A DNA stretch of 7,408 nt from contig JAPLVX010000072.1 in NCBI GenBank assembly GCA_026396945.1, positions 1 to 7,408 of the forward strand, read 5' to 3'. Origin of the DNA: Candidatus Falkowiibacteriota bacterium. Lineage in GTDB: Bacteria > Patescibacteriota > Patescibacteriia > Patescibacteriales > UBA12465. Numbering within the stretch: position 1 is the stretch's first letter; every line of letters begins with the position of its first letter. Of the stretch, positions 6,382-7,408 are shown in pieces. Made by a program: the position numbers and the translations under genes. The notes beneath the pieces are model-generated. The model worked only from the letters and a program-made list of their open reading frames with translations, ran no database searches and had not been told where the DNA came from.

Positions 6382-6390
6382 ATTATAACA
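6382..6390 (-). promoter_or_regulatory. Extended -10 promoter for the 99-aa/terC-like/map/ruvX/recO operon
   Basis: The minus strand reads TGTTATAAT, a perfect extended -10 element (TG, one base, TATAAT). No TTGACA-like hexamer lies 17 nt upstream (the place reads CTTTTT), as is usual when an extended -10 is used. Transcription would start near 6375, leaving an A/T-only leader of about 25 nt before the ATG at 6349. It begins directly after the secY terminator, so the downstream genes have their own control. Confidence 0.75.
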
Positions 6391-6402
6391 AAAATAGAAA
6401 AT

Positions 6403-6430
6403 AAAAAAAGAGCCGGCTGGGGAGACGGCT
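6403..6430 (-). terminator. Intrinsic terminator after secY
   Basis: In the minus-strand RNA AGCCG (6430-6426) pairs with CGGCU (6415-6411) across a 10-nt loop. The stem is followed by C and seven U residues (6409-6403), then further U-rich sequence. It lies about 70 nt past the secY stop and should end the ribosomal-protein/secY transcript. Confidence 0.78.
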
Positions 6431-6500
6431 TGAGGCAAAAATTGATATAAAAATTAAATTCTCGAACCCTGGGTCAATAACCTTAGCGGCAATTTTAAAT

Positions 6501-7408
6501 CTACAAACCATCATATTCCCGCATCGTAAGTTGTGATTCGATTTGCTTGACAGTTTCAATCACCACGGAAACCACGATTAATAAACTAGTGCCCCCGACG
6601 GCCAAAGACTGAATACCCGTAAAATAACGCATAATTAAAGGTAAGATAGCAATTATGCCTAAAAATAGGGCGCCCACAAAAATAATTTTATGAGTTGTAT
6701 TGGCTAAATAATCACTGGTATGTTTGCCGGGGCGAATCCCGGGAATAAAACCGCCCTGTTTCTGTAAATTTTCGGCAATCTGAGCCGGATGAAAAATGAC
6801 CTCGGTGTAAAAATAAGTAAAGACAAAAACTAGTAAAAAATAGGCGATTCCGTAAAATAATTGATTATTGAATAAGGCTATGACCCACTGAGAAAAATTA
6901 GCAATCCAGGCCGTACGGGCGTGCAGAAAAAATTGAGCTACCATCGGTGGAAACAAAACTACCGAAACAGCAAAGATGATCGGGATAACGCCCGCCATAT
7001 TGACCCTCAGGGGCAAATGGGTGCTAGTCCCACCAAAAGCGCGGTTGCCTCTAATCTGACGAGCATACTGCACGGGAATATTTCTCTGGGCTTCATTTAT
7101 CATAACCACACCAACAATAGTAATTAAACCAATAACGATAAAGCCTAAAAGCATGAATAATTGAGTTTGATCAAAAGTCAAAGCTAATTGCTGCAATTTC
7201 TTGGGGATAACCGCTACGATACCAGCAAAAATTAAAATTGAAATGCCATTACCAATTTTCTTTTCGGAGATAAGTTCGCCGAACCACATCAAAAGCATCG
7301 TCCCGGCGGTAATGGTAATCAGCATCGCCACAAAATTAAAGGGACTAATATCGCCTAAAACGCCGGCTGAAGAGCGACGAAGCAAAGTGATCATGCCATA
7401 GGCCTGAA
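6501..7408 (-). CDS. secY: Protein translocase subunit SecY (5' end outside window)
   Basis: Central channel subunit of the Sec translocon, in the cytoplasmic membrane with SecE and SecG. The window holds the C-terminal 301 residues; a full SecY is about 420-440 aa, so roughly 120-140 residues are missing. The frame continues through QAYG before the Met at 7394, so that Met is internal. Signatures in order are WFGELISEKKIGNGISILIF, EAQRNIPVQYARQI, LPLRVNMAGVIPIIFA, FTYFYTEVIFHPAQIAENL, then GGFIPGIRPGKHTSDYL, AVGGTSLLIVVSVVIETV and a C terminus ending REYDGL. About eight membrane segments are covered. These include the functionally important cytoplasmic loops before and after the FTYFYTEV segment, where SecA and the ribosome dock. 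It ends in TAG, followed by an intrinsic terminator. No adk follows. Confidence 0.98.
   Translation of the reverse strand, partial: QAYGMITLLRRSSAGVLGDISPFNFVAMLITITAGTMLLMWFGELISEKKIGNGISILIFAGIVAVIPKKLQQLALTFDQTQLFMLLGFIVIGLITIVGVVMINEAQRNIPVQYARQIRGNRAFGGTSTHLPLRVNMAGVIPIIFAVSVVLFPPMVAQFFLHARTAWIANFSQWVIALFNNQLFYGIAYFLLVFVFTYFYTEVIFHPAQIAENLQKQGGFIPGIRPGKHTSDYLANTTHKIIFVGALFLGIIAILPLIMRYFTGIQSLAVGGTSLLIVVSVVIETVKQIESQLTMREYDGL

Noticed and set aside
6461..6475. GGGTTCGAG on the minus strand, resembling a tRNA T-loop
   Set aside because: The flanking bases (CAGGG and ATTTA) do not pair as a T-stem, and no acceptor, D or anticodon arm is found nearby.
7392..7394. ATG as a possible start of secY
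   Set aside because: The frame continues upstream to the edge with QAYG, and the protein starting here would lack the conserved N-terminal third of SecY.
1..7408. CRISPR array, insertion sequence, attachment site or phage gene
   Set aside because: No repeated spacer pattern, terminal inverted repeats, transposase or phage motif was seen; nearly all sequence is occupied by conserved housekeeping genes.

Overview
The window looks like ordinary chromosomal sequence from a Candidate Phyla Radiation (Patescibacteria) bacterium. The reasons are moderate-to-low GC, very compact single-strand gene packing, A/T-only leaders in front of genes, and a membrane protein resembling the DUF5671 family, which I associate with that group. 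The phylum assignment is an inference; no rRNA gene is present. TGA ends recO and ruvX and does not interrupt any frame, so the code looks standard for UGA (not the UGA=Gly code of Gracilibacteria).

All ten genes lie on the minus strand, so transcription runs from high to low coordinates. At the right edge is the C-terminal 301 residues of secY, ending in an intrinsic terminator (6403-6430). An extended -10 promoter (TGTTATAAT, 6382-6390) follows at once and should drive the next transcription unit: an unrecognised 99-aa protein, a DUF475/TerC-type membrane protein, type I methionine aminopeptidase (map), ruvX and recO. A 134-bp gap (2989-3122) holds a weak candidate promoter and an A/T-rich dyad. 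Then come the DUF5671-like membrane protein, scpA, scpB and the start of a D-alanyl-D-alanine carboxypeptidase that runs off the left edge.

Functionally the window combines protein export (SecY), N-terminal methionine removal (Map), DNA repair and rRNA processing or recombination (RecO, RuvX), chromosome organisation (ScpA/ScpB, partners of SMC) and peptidoglycan trimming (the S11 peptidase). map downstream of secY recalls the spc-type order secY-adk-map, but adk is absent here and two other genes sit in between.

No mobile element, CRISPR array, tRNA or rRNA was seen, and no clearly new multi-gene system. The points most worth a second look are the DUF5671-like protein with a pilin-like outer domain, the lack of a Shine-Dalgarno sequence at all nine visible starts, the repeated TAA-TT-ATG type junctions, a 20-residue insertion between two metal ligands of Map, and the 99-aa orphan that opens the operon.
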